This document shows positions 52,824 through 63,376 of a DNA stretch of 64,000 nt, piece after piece. The stretch comes from Halomonas sp. (GTDB lineage: Bacteria > Pseudomonadota > Gammaproteobacteria > Pseudomonadales > Halomonadaceae): assembly GCF_011050415.1 (NCBI RefSeq), contig NZ_DRFS01000025.1, positions 124,001 through 188,000 on the forward strand, in the 5' to 3' direction. Position 1 is the stretch's first letter. Every line of letters begins with the position of its first letter. The position numbers were made by a program, and so were the translations under genes. The notes below the pieces were generated by a model. That model was not told where the DNA came from and made no database searches. It saw only the letters and a list, made by a program, of their open reading frames with translations.

Positions 52824-53903
52824 CTAGCCGTTCCGGCGTAGAAAGTAGATCCCGACCCCTGCGCACAAAAGGGTGGGCACCAACACTGCCCAGACAGGCG
52901 AAAAGCCAAAAATTGTCGAGGCGGGTGCCAGCAGATCTTGTACGTACTTAAAGCTCAGCCCCGTAATCACGCCATAAAACACTCGTGTGCCCGCTGCTAC
53001 CGTGCGCAAGGGGCCAAATACAAACGAGGCTGCAATTAATACCAGCGAGCCCATGGTCAGTGGCAGCAACACCTTCTGCCAGAAATAAAGCAGTGCTTGA
53101 TCATTCTGAAGGCCCTGCTCTTCAAGAAATTTTGCGTAGTACCAAAGTTCGCTGGGTGCCTGGCTCTCAATATCGCGCAGTAGCCGCTCAAGCTGCGTCG
53201 GCGTAAACGAGGTATCCCAGCCTAAACTCTCTAGCTGCTCAGAGTCGGTGTGATCGTCGAAAATCCGCGTGGTGGTGACATTTTCCAATTGCCATGAACC
53301 ACCCTCCCAAAGTGCGCGCTGGGCATAGGTCGCTTCGACTAAACGCCGATCATCAAAACGATAGCGGGTTAAATCAAGCACCGTATTATCAGCACGAATC
53401 GCCCCAAAGCGGTAAACGCTATCCCCCTCAAACTGCCAACCGCTGCGGCTGGTGAGCATCGCCCCTTCGCCCTGAATTTTTTCCAAACGCCATGCCTCGG
53501 CATACTGCTCAGTACGCGGGGTAACGTATTCGGCGACCAACAACACCGCCACGACCACCAGCAGTACAGGCTTCATTACACCCCACACGATGCGCGCCAG
53601 CGAGCGCCCAGAGGCGCGCATAACGGTGAGTTCGTTGCTGGAAGCCATACTGCCCAAGCCAATCAGTGCCCCGATGAGCACTGCCACTGGCGCGTACTGA
53701 TAAAAGCGCCAAGGGGTGCGCATGATGAGATACAGCAGCGCATCAAGGGCGGTGTAACCCGCCTGTACATCACCTAAATCATCAATATAAGCAATGGTAA
53801 TATCCAGACCCAGCAGCACCACCTGAACAACAATGATGGCGGCCAGTACATTGCGGGCGATATAACGATCGAGACGGTCAGCGACGTTTAACAATCTCAG
53901 CAT
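52824..53903 (-). CDS. lptG: LPS export ABC transporter permease LptG
   Basis: A 359-residue inner-membrane subunit of the LptB2FG exporter that extracts lipopolysaccharide and passes it to LptC/LptA. DRYIARNVLAAIIVVQVVLLGL is the N-terminal helix, followed by three more helices around 60-120, a large periplasmic beta-jellyroll (about 135-270), and C-terminal helices at about 275-355. ASNELTVMRASGRSLARIV is the coupling region contacting LptB. It starts in TAATG overlapping lptF. Confidence 0.95.
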   Translation of the reverse strand: MLRLLNVADRLDRYIARNVLAAIIVVQVVLLGLDITIAYIDDLGDVQAGYTALDALLYLIMRTPWRFYQYAPVAVLIGALIGLGSMASSNELTVMRASGRSLARIVWGVMKPVLLVVVAVLLVAEYVTPRTEQYAEAWRLEKIQGEGAMLTSRSGWQFEGDSVYRFGAIRADNTVLDLTRYRFDDRRLVEATYAQRALWEGGSWQLENVTTTRIFDDHTDSEQLESLGWDTSFTPTQLERLLRDIESQAPSELWYYAKFLEEQGLQNDQALLYFWQKVLLPLTMGSLVLIAASFVFGPLRTVAAGTRVFYGVITGLSFKYVQDLLAPASTIFGFSPVWAVLVPTLLCAGVGIYFLRRNG

Positions 53904-54982
53904 TAGCGCATCCCCTTACGTTGCGAGCGCCATAGCAATAATAGGCCCAGCCCTAAAAACAGTGCATGCACCGGCCACACACCCAGGGTAGTGGGCCAAC
54001 TGCCACTGCCTATGGCGTCTACAGCAGCCAGCAACAAACTGAGATACGCCACATACAAGAACACCGCCGGAAGCAGCTTACCGAAGCGCCCTTGCCGCGG
54101 GTTAACACGGGAAAGCGGCTGGGCCATCAACGCCAATACAAACACCATGAGTGGTAGGCCTACGCGCCACTGCCACTGCGCCTGGGCGCGGGGGTTTGGG
54201 TCGTTCCATAGCATTGCCGTGGTCGCATACTCCAGTGAATCTAGCTCTTGCCGGTCACGGTTTAAGCCTAGTCGCAGCGTATAGCGCTCAAACGTGAGCC
54301 GTTCGGCATTTCTAAGCCCCGGCGTTACGCCATAGCGTTCGCCATTATCCAGCACTAGGAAACGGCTGCCGGTATCCAGGCGTGTCTCCTGGTAACCCGA
54401 CGCTGCGCGAGTCACGTAGTCATGGGTTGATTCATCGCCCGGCTGATTCTGTTCGTGTACCAGCACATCCTGCATTTCAGTGCCATCGCTGGAAAAACTG
54501 CCAATATAAGCCGTTCGACCGCCACCAAATTCCTGAAAACGTCCTGGGGCCAGCACAGAGACATCCAAGCGGCTGCGCTGCTCCTCTATGGCGGTTTCGG
54601 TTTGCAGCGCTCCGTAAGGCGTTAACCAAAGACTACATAACCCCACCAGCACGGCGACGACGCTTGCAGGCAGCAACGTTACCTTCAGCAGTCGCGTGGG
54701 ACTCATCCCACAGGCGAACATCACGGTGATTTCGCTATTCATATAAAGCTGCCCATAGGCCAGCATGATGCCTAGGAAAAACGACAGTGGCAGGATCAGT
54801 TCCATAAAGCCCGGCAGGTGAAACATCATCAAACTGCCTACTATGGTAATAGGAATATCACCTTCCGCCGCATCCGAAAAATAGCGGATAAAGCGACTGC
54901 CCATGATCACCAGCAGCAGAATGCCGGCGACCGCCGACATGGTGAGTAACACTTCGCGAGTTAAATATCGAAATAAAATCAA
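53903..54982 (-). CDS. lptF: LPS export ABC transporter permease LptF
   Basis: A 359-residue partner of LptG with the same architecture: RYLTREVLLTMSAVAGILLLVIMGSRFIRYF start (core RYLTREVLLTMSAVAG), periplasmic jellyroll in the middle, and MNSEITVMFACGMSPTRLLKVT as the LptB-coupling helix. PLSRVNPRQGRFGKLLPAVFLYVAYL is typical of LptF. Divergent from pepA across 134 nt, an arrangement conserved in many gammaproteobacteria. Confidence 0.95.
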   Translation of the reverse strand: MILFRYLTREVLLTMSAVAGILLLVIMGSRFIRYFSDAAEGDIPITIVGSLMMFHLPGFMELILPLSFFLGIMLAYGQLYMNSEITVMFACGMSPTRLLKVTLLPASVVAVLVGLCSLWLTPYGALQTETAIEEQRSRLDVSVLAPGRFQEFGGGRTAYIGSFSSDGTEMQDVLVHEQNQPGDESTHDYVTRAASGYQETRLDTGSRFLVLDNGERYGVTPGLRNAERLTFERYTLRLGLNRDRQELDSLEYATTAMLWNDPNPRAQAQWQWRVGLPLMVFVLALMAQPLSRVNPRQGRFGKLLPAVFLYVAYLSLLLAAVDAIGSGSWPTTLGVWPVHALFLGLGLLLLWRSQRKGMR

Positions 54983-55116
54983 CGCGCTCTCCGGCTAGTC
55001 GTGCAGGATGCCATGCAATGAGCGCATGGCTTGGGTACACTAATCAAATGCTTATCAAACCCTAAATAACGAGGCATTATCACGAATCCCTCGATACTTG
55101 TCTTGTTGGAGACGTC

Positions 55117-56637
55117 ATGGAATTTTCCGTTCAGACTGCTAACCCAGCCAAAGCCGAAACGGCTTGCCTTGTGGTGCCGGTTTTTAAAGATAGCGGCTTA
55201 CTGCCCACCGTCGCCAAACTGGACGATGCCAGCGAAGGTTTCATTGGACAGTTATTGGAGCGCGGCGACTTCGATGCAGCGCTAGGCAATGTACAAATGG
55301 TGCCCTTTGCGCCTGGCCTGGGTGCCGAACGTATCTTACTGGTTGGCTTGGGCGAACGCGAAAAATGCCAGGAAGCTGCCTTTATCAAAGCCCTTGATGC
55401 CGCCATGGTAGCGCTTGCGAAGCTGCCGATTGACGAAGCCAGTATCGCACTTAACGATGTACCGCTGACGGACCGCGACCCCGCCTGGAAAGCGCGCAAG
55501 GTAATGGAAGCCGCCGAGCGTGCCATTTACCGCTTCGATCAATTCAAATCGACACCAGCTCCTGTCCCCAGCCTTGCCAAGCTTACGCTAATGGCGAGCG
55601 ACACGGAGAGTGTGGCGCTGATTAAACAGGGGGCGCTGGTCGGCAACGCGATTGGGCAGGGCATTAGCCTGACCCGCACCTTGGGCAATTTGCCCGGCAA
55701 CGTATGTACACCCCGCTATTTAGCCGAACAGGCAGAGCAGCTAGGGCGCGACTCAAAAGGTGCTCTCGACGTCGAGATTCTTGATGAAGAAGCACTTGAG
55801 ACATTAGGCGCAGGTTCGCTGTTATCCGTTGGCCGAGGCAGCAAAGAGCCATCACGCCTTATCGTCATGAAGTATCAGGGCGCCGAGAACCCTGATGAAG
55901 CTCCTCATGTACTCATCGGCAAAGGCATTACCTTTGATACCGGCGGTATTTCGCTTAAGCCCGGCGAAGGCATGGACGAAATGAAATTCGACATGTGCGG
56001 CGCCGCTAGCGTATTTGGCACCGTCAAAGCCGTGCTGGAGATCAAACCCAAGCTCAACCTGGTGTTTATCGTCGCTGCTGCCGAAAACATGCCCGACGGC
56101 CACGCCACCAAGCCCGGCGACATCATCAAAACACTTAAAGGCCTGACCGTCGAAGTACTCAATACCGACGCCGAAGGCCGCCTAGTGCTATGCGATGCGC
56201 TGACCTACGCGGAGCGTTTTACTCCCGCAAGCGTTGTGGATATTGCCACGCTGACCGGCGCGGTGATTGTTGGCCTGGGCCATCACGCCACCGGCCTGCT
56301 CTCCAACGACGACGATCTCGCACTGGATCTGTTAGACGCGGGCGAAGCCGCCTGGGATCGCGCTTGGCACCTGCCGCTATGGGACGAGTATCAAGAGCAG
56401 TTGGAGTCCAACTTTGCCGACTTGGCGAATATTGGCGGTCGCCCTGCAGGCACCATTACCGCTGCATGCTTTTTGTCTCGCTTTGCCGACCACTTCCCCT
56501 GGGCGCATTTGGATATCGCTGGTACCGCCTGGCACTCCGGCAAGCAAAAAGGCGCGACCGGTCGCCCAGTAGGACTGCTCACCCAGTACTTACTAGACCG
56601 TGAAGCAGACGTACAAATAGAAAATAGCGATAGCTAG
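55117..56637 (+). CDS. pepA: Leucyl aminopeptidase (M17)
   Basis: A 506-residue cytosolic dimetal aminopeptidase, hexameric in the family. The catalytic domain holds IGKGITFDTGGISLKPGEGMDEMKFDM (core GKGITFDTGGISLKP, with Lys and Asp ligands), the M17 signature NTDAEGRLVL and the downstream TGAVIVGLG. The N-terminal 170 residues are the regulatory/DNA-binding-type macro-like domain; E. coli PepA also acts in Xer recombination. It removes N-terminal residues from peptides and could finish peptides imported by the systems in this window. Confidence 0.95.
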   Translation: MEFSVQTANPAKAETACLVVPVFKDSGLLPTVAKLDDASEGFIGQLLERGDFDAALGNVQMVPFAPGLGAERILLVGLGEREKCQEAAFIKALDAAMVALAKLPIDEASIALNDVPLTDRDPAWKARKVMEAAERAIYRFDQFKSTPAPVPSLAKLTLMASDTESVALIKQGALVGNAIGQGISLTRTLGNLPGNVCTPRYLAEQAEQLGRDSKGALDVEILDEEALETLGAGSLLSVGRGSKEPSRLIVMKYQGAENPDEAPHVLIGKGITFDTGGISLKPGEGMDEMKFDMCGAASVFGTVKAVLEIKPKLNLVFIVAAAENMPDGHATKPGDIIKTLKGLTVEVLNTDAEGRLVLCDALTYAERFTPASVVDIATLTGAVIVGLGHHATGLLSNDDDLALDLLDAGEAAWDRAWHLPLWDEYQEQLESNFADLANIGGRPAGTITAACFLSRFADHFPWAHLDIAGTAWHSGKQKGATGRPVGLLTQYLLDREADVQIENSDS

Positions 56638-56646
56638 ACCGTTCAG

Positions 56647-56720
56647 CGGTTGCCTTTCAGCGCGGCAACCGTTAAACCTGAACATATCAAAGGCGATGAG
56701 CGTTAGCTCGGTGCGCCTTT
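56647..56720 (+). terminator. Two hairpins between pepA and ilvE
   Basis: CGGTTGCC (56647-56654) pairs with GGCAACCG (56664-56671), and AAAGGCG (56689-56695) pairs with CGCCTTT (56714-56720) with an inner GAGC/GCTC stem. Neither has a long T tract; the second is the better terminator candidate for pepA. Confidence 0.55.
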
Positions 56721-56781
56721 ATGGTTACCAATATCTAACCTCTCTCTAATACAGGGAAGGTTCTAGCGGAGAATAACAGCC

Positions 56782-57882
56782 GTGCCCAATGCTAGTTTTG
56801 AAGTGCTGCCATCCAATCAGCCGATGGCCGACGAAATCCGTGAAAACATCCTTAAAAACCCCGGTTTTGGACGTTACTTTACCGACCACATGGCGCACAT
56901 TCGCTGGACCGGCGATGCTGAATGGCACGGACATCAGGTGCGTCCCTATGGCCCATTAACGCTCGACCCTGCCGCTTCTGTGTTGCATTACGGCCAGGAA
57001 ATTTTTGAAGGCATCAAAGCTTACCGCCATGCTGATGGCTCTATCTGGACGTTCCGCCCGGAGAAAAACGCCGAGCGTTTCCGCCGTAGTGCACGCCGCC
57101 TGGCCCTCCCAGAGCTTTCCGATGAAGATTTTATCGGCTCACTGAAGGCCCTGCTGGCCCAAGACCATCAATGGGTACCAACACCAGCAAGCGCTTCCGA
57201 CGAGTGCAGCCTCTACTTACGTCCCTTTATGATCGCATCTGAAGCTTTCTTGGGCGTACGTCCATCGCAGGAAGTCGATTACTACGTGATCGCCTCCCCC
57301 GCGGCGGCGTACTTTAAAGGCGGCATTGCCCCGGTATCGATCTGGCTCTCGTCTAACTACAAGCGTGCGGCCCCCGGCGGCACCGGCTTTGCCAAGTGTG
57401 GCGGTAACTACGCGGCTTCATTAGCCGCGCAGAAAGAGGCTGAAGCCCATCAGTGCGGCCAGGTAGCGTTTCTGGATGCAGCTGAAAACAAGTGGGTGGA
57501 AGAGCTGGGCGGTATGAACCTGTTCTTCGTTTTCAAAGATGGCCGCTTGGTCACCCCGCGCCTGACCGACACTATTCTGGAAGGCGTGACGCGCAACTCA
57601 GTATTGACGCTGGCCAAAGATGAAGGTCTAACGCCGGAAGAGCGTCCGATCAGCATTGACGAGTGGCGCGAAGGTGCCGCCTCCGGCGAGATCACCGAGG
57701 TTTTTGCCTGCGGTACGGCAGCAGTAATTACTCCAGTGGGCGAACTGGTCACCGAGAATGAGCGCATTCGCCTGCAATCCGATGGCAATAATGAAGTCGC
57801 CATGCGCATTCGCACCAAACTGCTCGACCTGCAGTATGGCCGCAGTGAAGATAAGTACGGCTGGCTCACTCAGCTAGTTTAA
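56782..57882 (+). CDS. ilvE: Branched-chain amino acid aminotransferase
   Basis: A 366-residue fold type IV PLP aminotransferase of the long type, starting at GTG 56782 (CGGAG 10 nt upstream). FGRYFTDHMAHIRW and LHYGQEIFEGIKAYRHADGSIWTFRP are the typical N-terminal marks (core YGQEIFEGIKAYRH). The PLP Lys lies in GFAKCGGNYAASLAAQ. It catalyses the final step of leucine, isoleucine and valine synthesis and their first catabolic step. Alone between hairpins. Confidence 0.94.
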   Translation: MPNASFEVLPSNQPMADEIRENILKNPGFGRYFTDHMAHIRWTGDAEWHGHQVRPYGPLTLDPAASVLHYGQEIFEGIKAYRHADGSIWTFRPEKNAERFRRSARRLALPELSDEDFIGSLKALLAQDHQWVPTPASASDECSLYLRPFMIASEAFLGVRPSQEVDYYVIASPAAAYFKGGIAPVSIWLSSNYKRAAPGGTGFAKCGGNYAASLAAQKEAEAHQCGQVAFLDAAENKWVEELGGMNLFFVFKDGRLVTPRLTDTILEGVTRNSVLTLAKDEGLTPEERPISIDEWREGAASGEITEVFACGTAAVITPVGELVTENERIRLQSDGNNEVAMRIRTKLLDLQYGRSEDKYGWLTQLV

Positions 57883-57901
57883 CGCCTGAGCTTACTCCTC
57901 G

Positions 57902-57930
57902 CCGCCGCACTTGTTGCGGCGGTGTTGTTT
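57902..57930 (+). terminator. Terminator after ilvE
   Basis: CCGCCGC (57902-57908) and GCGGCGG (57916-57922) form a 7-bp GC stem followed by the T-rich TGTTGTTT. Confidence 0.8.
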
Positions 57931-57956
57931 CTGGAACCGACTTACCTGGAACCGCT

Positions 57957-58388
57957 ATGGCGCGCATTGATTTCTACATTTTGCCCGACACCACGTTAGA
58001 AGCGCGTTTGCAGTTCGCCTGCAAACTTGCCGAAACCATCTGGCGTAAAGGTTACCGCCTGCACCTGCACTGCGAGGACAAAGCCCTCGCAGTGCAGGTC
58101 GACGACGCGCTGTGGAATTTTCGCCCGGACGCCTACCTGCCCCACGCCTTGGAAGATAGCGAGATGGCCGCAAGCGTACCTATCACGCTAGGCTGGCAGC
58201 AGCTGCCGGTGCCCACAGAAGAGACCGCGCTGCTTAATCTGCACCCCGATATTCCCGACGGTGTAGAAAACTACGCGCGGATCGCCGAAATCATCAATCA
58301 GCATCAACAAGTGCTGGTCGCCAAGCGTGCCTGCTGGCAGCGCTATAAAGAAATGGGCCATGAGGTCGTGCCACATAAGCTGGGGTAG
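57957..58388 (+). CDS. holC: DNA polymerase III chi subunit
   Basis: A 143-residue clamp-loader accessory protein. ARIDFYILPDTTLEARLQFACKLAETIWRKGYRLHLHC is the HolC opening (core RIDFYILPDT), and DDALWNFRPDAYLPHAL is the other conserved block. Chi links the clamp loader to SSB. The position between pepA and valS is the usual one in gammaproteobacteria. Confidence 0.95.
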   Translation: MARIDFYILPDTTLEARLQFACKLAETIWRKGYRLHLHCEDKALAVQVDDALWNFRPDAYLPHALEDSEMAASVPITLGWQQLPVPTEETALLNLHPDIPDGVENYARIAEIINQHQQVLVAKRACWQRYKEMGHEVVPHKLG

Positions 58389-58456
58389 GAAGTATTGTTT
58401 AGTAAGATTTGGTTTTAAAGCGCATCCATAACAACAATCTATCACTGAGGGCTTCT

Positions 58457-59656
58457 ATGCTTACCTCGCTACTGACGCGCTACCCTCTGGCCGTTATTGT
58501 TATCGCGCAACTGTTTGGCACCTCGTTATGGTTTAGCGTCAATGGCGTTGGTCTAGCACTACAGGAAGCAGTGGGCCTGAGTGAGAGCGACTTAGGCTTA
58601 TTAACCATCGCCGTTCAGGCCGGCTTTATTTCTGGCACGCTGCTCATTGCCACCACCGGCCTTGCCGACCGCATTCGCGCCAGCCACCTGTTTGCGGTGT
58701 CTGCTGTTCTCGGCGCGCTGATCAACGCCGCCTTTATTGGCGTGGCCGAAAGCGTAACGCTTGCTGCGGTTGCGCGCTTTGCGACCGGGCTTTGCCTTGC
58801 TGGTATCTACCCGCTGGGCATGAAGCTGGTGGTGAGCTGGACGCCCAGTCACGCCGGTGCCGCGCTAGGCTGGCTGGTGGGCATGCTGACACTCGGCATT
58901 GCTTCCCCGCACCTGCTGCGTGGTTTAACGCTGAACTTACCCTGGCAGTGGCCGCTGTTACTTGCCTCACTGCTGGCGCTGGTTGCCGCGCTGATGATTT
59001 TCAAACTGGGCGTTGGCCCTCACCTGCCAGCCACCGCCAAAAGCGGGCGCCCTTGGGCAGGCTTAGCCGCGTTCAGGCAGCCCCGCTTTCGCGCCGCCGC
59101 GTTGGGTTACTTCGGACACTGCTGGGAGCTGTATGCACTTTGGGCGCTGGTGCCGTTTCTGGTCGCCCGCGAACTGGAGCGGTTGGGCGCCTCAACTGCC
59201 GCCCAACCATGGCTAAGCTTTGTGGTTATCGCACTGGGGTTACCGGGCTGCGTACTAGCGGGTAAATGGAGCCGCCACATTGGCAGTGACCGAGTGGCCT
59301 GTATGGCACTGGCAATCTCAGGAGCCCTCTGTTTGGTTTACCCATTATTAGCCAGTGCTTCGCCCTGGCTGTTGCTGGCACTACTTGGCGTATGGGGCAT
59401 CAGCGTGATTGCCGATTCTGCACAGTTTTCAGCTCTGGCCAGCGCTACTGCCCCGCCCGAACGCTTAGGCGCGGCACTGGCGATGATGAATGCGATCGGT
59501 TTTGGACTGACGATTCCTTCCATTGCGCTGGTGACTGCGCTGTGGTCTAGCCAATCACTAGCGGTGATTTGGTGGTTGCTGCCTGGGCCTATCCTGGGCC
59601 TGCTTGCCATGCGCGGCTTTTCATCACATAAAATAAATGCTCACAATCCAGCGTGA
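58457..59656 (+). CDS. MFS transporter
   Basis: A 399-residue major facilitator with 12 predicted helices, from ATG 58457 (GAGGG 5 nt upstream). GLADRIRASHLFAVSAVLGAL is the loop 2-3 motif region, and the chain keeps charged residues mainly in cytosolic loops. It resembles drug/nitrate-type exporters only broadly. The insertion between holC and valS departs from the frequent holC-valS adjacency. Substrate unknown. Confidence 0.88.
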   Translation: MLTSLLTRYPLAVIVIAQLFGTSLWFSVNGVGLALQEAVGLSESDLGLLTIAVQAGFISGTLLIATTGLADRIRASHLFAVSAVLGALINAAFIGVAESVTLAAVARFATGLCLAGIYPLGMKLVVSWTPSHAGAALGWLVGMLTLGIASPHLLRGLTLNLPWQWPLLLASLLALVAALMIFKLGVGPHLPATAKSGRPWAGLAAFRQPRFRAAALGYFGHCWELYALWALVPFLVARELERLGASTAAQPWLSFVVIALGLPGCVLAGKWSRHIGSDRVACMALAISGALCLVYPLLASASPWLLLALLGVWGISVIADSAQFSALASATAPPERLGAALAMMNAIGFGLTIPSIALVTALWSSQSLAVIWWLLPGPILGLLAMRGFSSHKINAHNPA

Positions 59657-59729
59657 GTAGCACCTGACGACCCCAACCCTCTCGCGTTATACTTGTACAC
59701 ATTTTTTACCAGCTGTGAGCCGACTCTCC

Positions 59730-62576
59730 ATGGAAAAGACCTACCAACCCGAACAGATCGAAACCCGCTGGTACGAGCGCTGGGAAGCGGACAACCGCTT
59801 CGCCCCCACCGGCCACGGTGAGCCCTTTTCGATCATGATTCCGCCCCCCAATGTGACCGGCAGCCTGCACATGGGCCACGCGTTCCAGGACACCATTATG
59901 GATACCCTGACGCGCTGGAAGCGGATGCAGGGTAACAACACCCTGTGGCAGGTAGGCACCGATCATGCAGGTATCGCCACGCAAATGCTGGTTGAGCGCA
60001 AGCTGGCCGCGGAAGAGGGCAAAACCCGCCACGACCTCGGCCGCGACGCATTTATCGATAAGGTTTGGGAGTGGAAGCAGGAGTCCGGCGGCCACATTAC
60101 CCGCCAGTTGCGCCGTATGGGCGCCAGTGTTGACTGGTCTCGCGAACGCTTCACCATGGATGACGGCTTCTACAAAGCCGTACAAGAAGTGTTTGTTCGC
60201 CTGCATGAAGAGAAGCTGATTTACCGTGGTAAGCGTTTGGTCAACTGGGATCCCACGCTGCACACCGCCATTTCTGACCTGGAAGTGGAAAATAAAGAGC
60301 AGCAAGGCAGCTTCTGGCACTTCCGCTACCCGCTGACCGACGGTGTAAAAACCGATGATGGCAAGGATTACGTGGTGGTCGCCACCACGCGCCCGGAGAC
60401 CCTGCTGGGCGATACCGGCGTGGCGGTCAATCCAGACGATGCACGCTACGCCTCCCTGGTCGGCAAATTTATTGAACTACCGCTGGTCGGGCGTCGCATT
60501 CCAGTGGTCGCCGACGAACACGCCGATATGGAGAAAGGCTCTGGCTGTGTGAAGATCACTCCGGCACACGACTTTAACGACTACGAGGTCGGCAAGCGCC
60601 AGAACCATCTGCTGATCAACGTCTTCTCCAAGGATGCCACCATCCTTGAGAGCGCTGAGATTTTCGATCTAAAAGGCCAACCTAAGCCTGACGAAGACGC
60701 TACCCTGCCCGCCAAGTACGCCGGGCTTGACCGCTTTGAAGCGCGCAAGCAGATCGTCGCGGATATGGATACCCTTGGCCTGCTGGAGCAGGTTGAGGCC
60801 GTTAACAACACTCTGCCTTACGGTGACCGCTCTGGCGATGTCATTGAGCCGCTGCTGACTGACCAGTGGTTTGTGGCCGTCGAAACACTGGCCAAGCCCG
60901 CCATTGAAGCAGTGGAAAACGGCGATATTCAGTTCGTGCCCAAGAACTACGAAAACATGTACTTTGCCTGGATGCGCGACCTACAAGACTGGTGTATCTC
61001 CCGCCAGCTCTGGTGGGGGCACCGTATTCCCGCCTGGTATGACGCCGAAGGCAATGTCTACGTTGCCCGCACGGAAGCCGAAGCTCGCGAGAAGCATGGG
61101 CTGGGTGACGATATAGCGCTTACCCAAGACGAAGACGTACTGGATACCTGGTTTAGTTCTGGCTTATGGACTTTCGGCACTCTAGGCTGGCCGGAACAAA
61201 CGCCAGAACTTGAGACCTTCCATCCTTCCAGCGTGCTGGTCACTGGCTTTGACATCATTTTCTTCTGGGTCGCCCGGATGATTATGTTGACCCTGAAGTT
61301 CACCAAGCAGGTGCCGTTTAAGACGGTCTACGTACACGGTTTGGTGCGCGATGGCCAGGGCCAGAAGATGTCCAAATCCAAGGGCAACGTGTTGGACCCC
61401 ATTGATCTTATCGATGGCATTACGCTGGATGAGCTGCTCGACAAGCGCACCGGCAATATGATGCAGCCGAAACAGGCCAAGGCGATTGCCAAAGCCACCA
61501 AGGATGAATTTAAAGACGGCATTGAAGCCCACGGCACCGATGCGCTGCGCTTTACGTTCCTCTCCCAGGCAACCACTGGGCGTGATATCAAGTTTGATAT
61601 GAACCGTCTGGATGGCTACCGCAACTTCTGCAATAAACTGTGGAACGCCTCACGCTACGTGCTGATGAACGCCGAAGGCGAAGACTGCGGTATTAGCGGC
61701 GAAGAGGTCGAGCTTTCCCTGGCCGACCGCTGGATTATCTCTCAGCTACAGAAAACTGAAGCCCAGGTCACAAAGGCACTGGACGAATACCGTTTCGACC
61801 ACGCTTCCCAGGCACTGTACGAGTTCATTTGGAACGAGTACTGCGACTGGTATCTGGAACTTTCCAAGCCTGTCTTATGGGATGAAAATGCCACCGTAGA
61901 AGCCAAGCGTGGCACCCGCCGCACACTGGTACGCGTGCTGGAAACCATCCTACGCCTCGCTCACCCAATGATGCCGTATATCTCAGAAGAGATTTGGCAG
62001 CGTGTCGCGCCGCTGGCAGGCGTGTATATGGGTGAAGGTGCGACAATCATGCTGCAGTCCTGGCCGGAAGCCGACGAGAGCAAAATCGACGACCAAGCCA
62101 GCCTGGATATCGAATGGTTAAAAGGTGTAATTATCGCCGTGCGTAATATTCGCGCCGAAATGAACATCTCCCCCGGCAAACCTCTCGATGTGCTGCTGAC
62201 CAAAGGCAAGCCCGAAGACGCCGAGCGCTTAGCAAGCAACCGCCACTTCCTTTCCAAACTGGCCAAGCTGGAGAGCGTTGCCTGGCTTGAAAACCCAGAG
62301 GACGCCCCGCTGTCAGCCACGCAGCTAGTGGGCGACATGGAAGTGCTGGTGCCGATGGCAGACCTAATCGACAAAGACGCCGAAATCGCTCGCCTCAACA
62401 AAGAGATTGAGAAGCAGGACAAACTGATCGGTGGCATCGAGAAGAAACTCGGCAACGACGGTTTTATTGCTAAAGCACCCGTAGCAGTGGTCGAAAAAGA
62501 GCGCGGCAAGCTGGCTGAGTTCCAAGCTACCAAGCAGTTGTTGGTAGAGCAGCGTGCGAAGATTGAAGCGTTGTAG
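59730..62576 (+). CDS. valS: Valyl-tRNA synthetase
   Basis: A 948-residue class I synthetase (E. coli 951) from ATG 59730. The HIGH motif is HMGH in [14 protein letters not shown] and the KMSKS loop is [13 protein letters not shown]. The editing CP1 domain with [15 protein letters not shown] lies between. The C-terminal coiled-coil arm ([29 protein letters not shown]; core [15 protein letters not shown]) binds the tRNA. A GTG at 59715 would add five residues. A terminator follows. Confidence 0.97.
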   Translation: MEKTYQPEQIETRWYERWEADNRFAPTGHGEPFSIMIPPPNVTGSLHMGHAFQDTIMDTLTRWKRMQGNNTLWQVGTDHAGIATQMLVERKLAAEEGKTRHDLGRDAFIDKVWEWKQESGGHITRQLRRMGASVDWSRERFTMDDGFYKAVQEVFVRLHEEKLIYRGKRLVNWDPTLHTAISDLEVENKEQQGSFWHFRYPLTDGVKTDDGKDYVVVATTRPETLLGDTGVAVNPDDARYASLVGKFIELPLVGRRIPVVADEHADMEKGSGCVKITPAHDFNDYEVGKRQNHLLINVFSKDATILESAEIFDLKGQPKPDEDATLPAKYAGLDRFEARKQIVADMDTLGLLEQVEAVNNTLPYGDRSGDVIEPLLTDQWFVAVETLAKPAIEAVENGDIQFVPKNYENMYFAWMRDLQDWCISRQLWWGHRIPAWYDAEGNVYVARTEAEAREKHGLGDDIALTQDEDVLDTWFSSGLWTFGTLGWPEQTPELETFHPSSVLVTGFDIIFFWVARMIMLTLKFTKQVPFKTVYVHGLVRDGQGQKMSKSKGNVLDPIDLIDGITLDELLDKRTGNMMQPKQAKAIAKATKDEFKDGIEAHGTDALRFTFLSQATTGRDIKFDMNRLDGYRNFCNKLWNASRYVLMNAEGEDCGISGEEVELSLADRWIISQLQKTEAQVTKALDEYRFDHASQALYEFIWNEYCDWYLELSKPVLWDENATVEAKRGTRRTLVRVLETILRLAHPMMPYISEEIWQRVAPLAGVYMGEGATIMLQSWPEADESKIDDQASLDIEWLKGVIIAVRNIRAEMNISPGKPLDVLLTKGKPEDAERLASNRHFLSKLAKLESVAWLENPEDAPLSATQLVGDMEVLVPMADLIDKDAEIARLNKEIEKQDKLIGGIEKKLGNDGFIAKAPVAVVEKERGKLAEFQATKQLLVEQRAKIEAL

Positions 62577-62604
62577 AAATGGTTAGTTAATGCAGCTGAA
62601 ACAG

Positions 62605-62632
62605 AACGGCATCCGAAAAGGTGCCGTTTTTC
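62605..62632 (+). terminator. Terminator after valS
   Basis: AACGGCA (62605-62611) and TGCCGTT (62622-62628) form a 7-bp stem followed by TTT. Confidence 0.85.
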
Positions 62633-62675
62633 GTACAAGCTTGCCAGAACTAATCCAATGGATTACCGTCTAATC

Positions 62676-63023
62676 ATGCTGACGACTATTACTGAACTGC
62701 CAGAGTTCATTAAACGCGCAAACACTTTACTTAATGATGTTGAGCGAAAAGCCATCATCGACTACCTTGCAGAACACCCTAAAGCAGGTGACTTGATGGA
62801 GGGTACGGGTGGCATTAGGAAATTACGTTGGAGCCGGGGTAATAAGGGCAAGAGTGGTGGCGTCAGAGTGATCTACTATCATCACGATGAACGGATACCT
62901 CTTTACTTATTAACGGTTTTTGGAAAAAACGAAAGGCCCAATCTAACTAAAAGCGACCGTAACGCACTGTCTAAGTTAACCGCCCTCCTCGTTCAATCTG
63001 CATTGGAGAAACATCATGGCTAG
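62676..63023 (+). CDS. RelE/HigB-type toxin
   Basis: A 115-residue protein of the RelE/HigB2 superfamily, ribosome-dependent mRNA interferases. GDLMEGTGGIRKLRWSRGNKGKSGGVRVIYYHHDERIPLYLLTVFGKNERPNL carries the family blocks (GTGGIRKLRW, GKSGGVRVIYY, YLLTVFGKNE). ATG 62676 is used; an upstream ATG at 62658 adds six residues. The antitoxin gene follows and overlaps by 8 nt, the toxin-first order of hig-type modules. Its place just after valS suggests an acquired module. Confidence 0.88.
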   Translation: MLTTITELPEFIKRANTLLNDVERKAIIDYLAEHPKAGDLMEGTGGIRKLRWSRGNKGKSGGVRVIYYHHDERIPLYLLTVFGKNERPNLTKSDRNALSKLTALLVQSALEKHHG

Positions 63024-63300
63024 TGCCTTTGAGAGCATTGCCCAAGGTCTACAGGAAGCTATCGACCTTAACAAAGGGCAACCAGTAGCAGCCAAAACCC
63101 ATCGCCCTACTGAGGTGGACGTTGCTGAAATCCGCCAAAACCTGGGCATGACGCAAATCGAGTTTGCCTCCAAATTTTGTATCAGCGTCTCAACGCTAAG
63201 ACACTGGGAGCGTGGTGATCGCACTCCCCATGGCCCAGCGCTGGCGTTACTGCATGTCGTCGCCAAAGAACCAAAGGCGGTACTAAGAGCACTGGGCTAG
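63016..63300 (+). CDS. HTH-type antitoxin (HigA/NadS-like)
   Basis: A 94-residue XRE-fold antitoxin. IRQNLGMTQIEFASKFCISVSTLRHWERGDRTPHGPALALLHVVAKEP is the helix-turn-helix (core MTQIEFASKFCISVSTLRHWE, shown in part as FASKFCISVSTLRHWERG), typical of the HigA2/NadS group. The N-terminal 35 residues likely wrap the toxin. AGAAACATC precedes ATG 63016. It should repress its own operon. Confidence 0.88.
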   Translation: MASAFESIAQGLQEAIDLNKGQPVAAKTHRPTEVDVAEIRQNLGMTQIEFASKFCISVSTLRHWERGDRTPHGPALALLHVVAKEPKAVLRALG

Positions 63301-63376
63301 CAGACATACTTCTTTTAATTCGACATTTCTGATTATGAGCCCATCCACTATTACTTGAGTACGTTCAGACTGTGAG

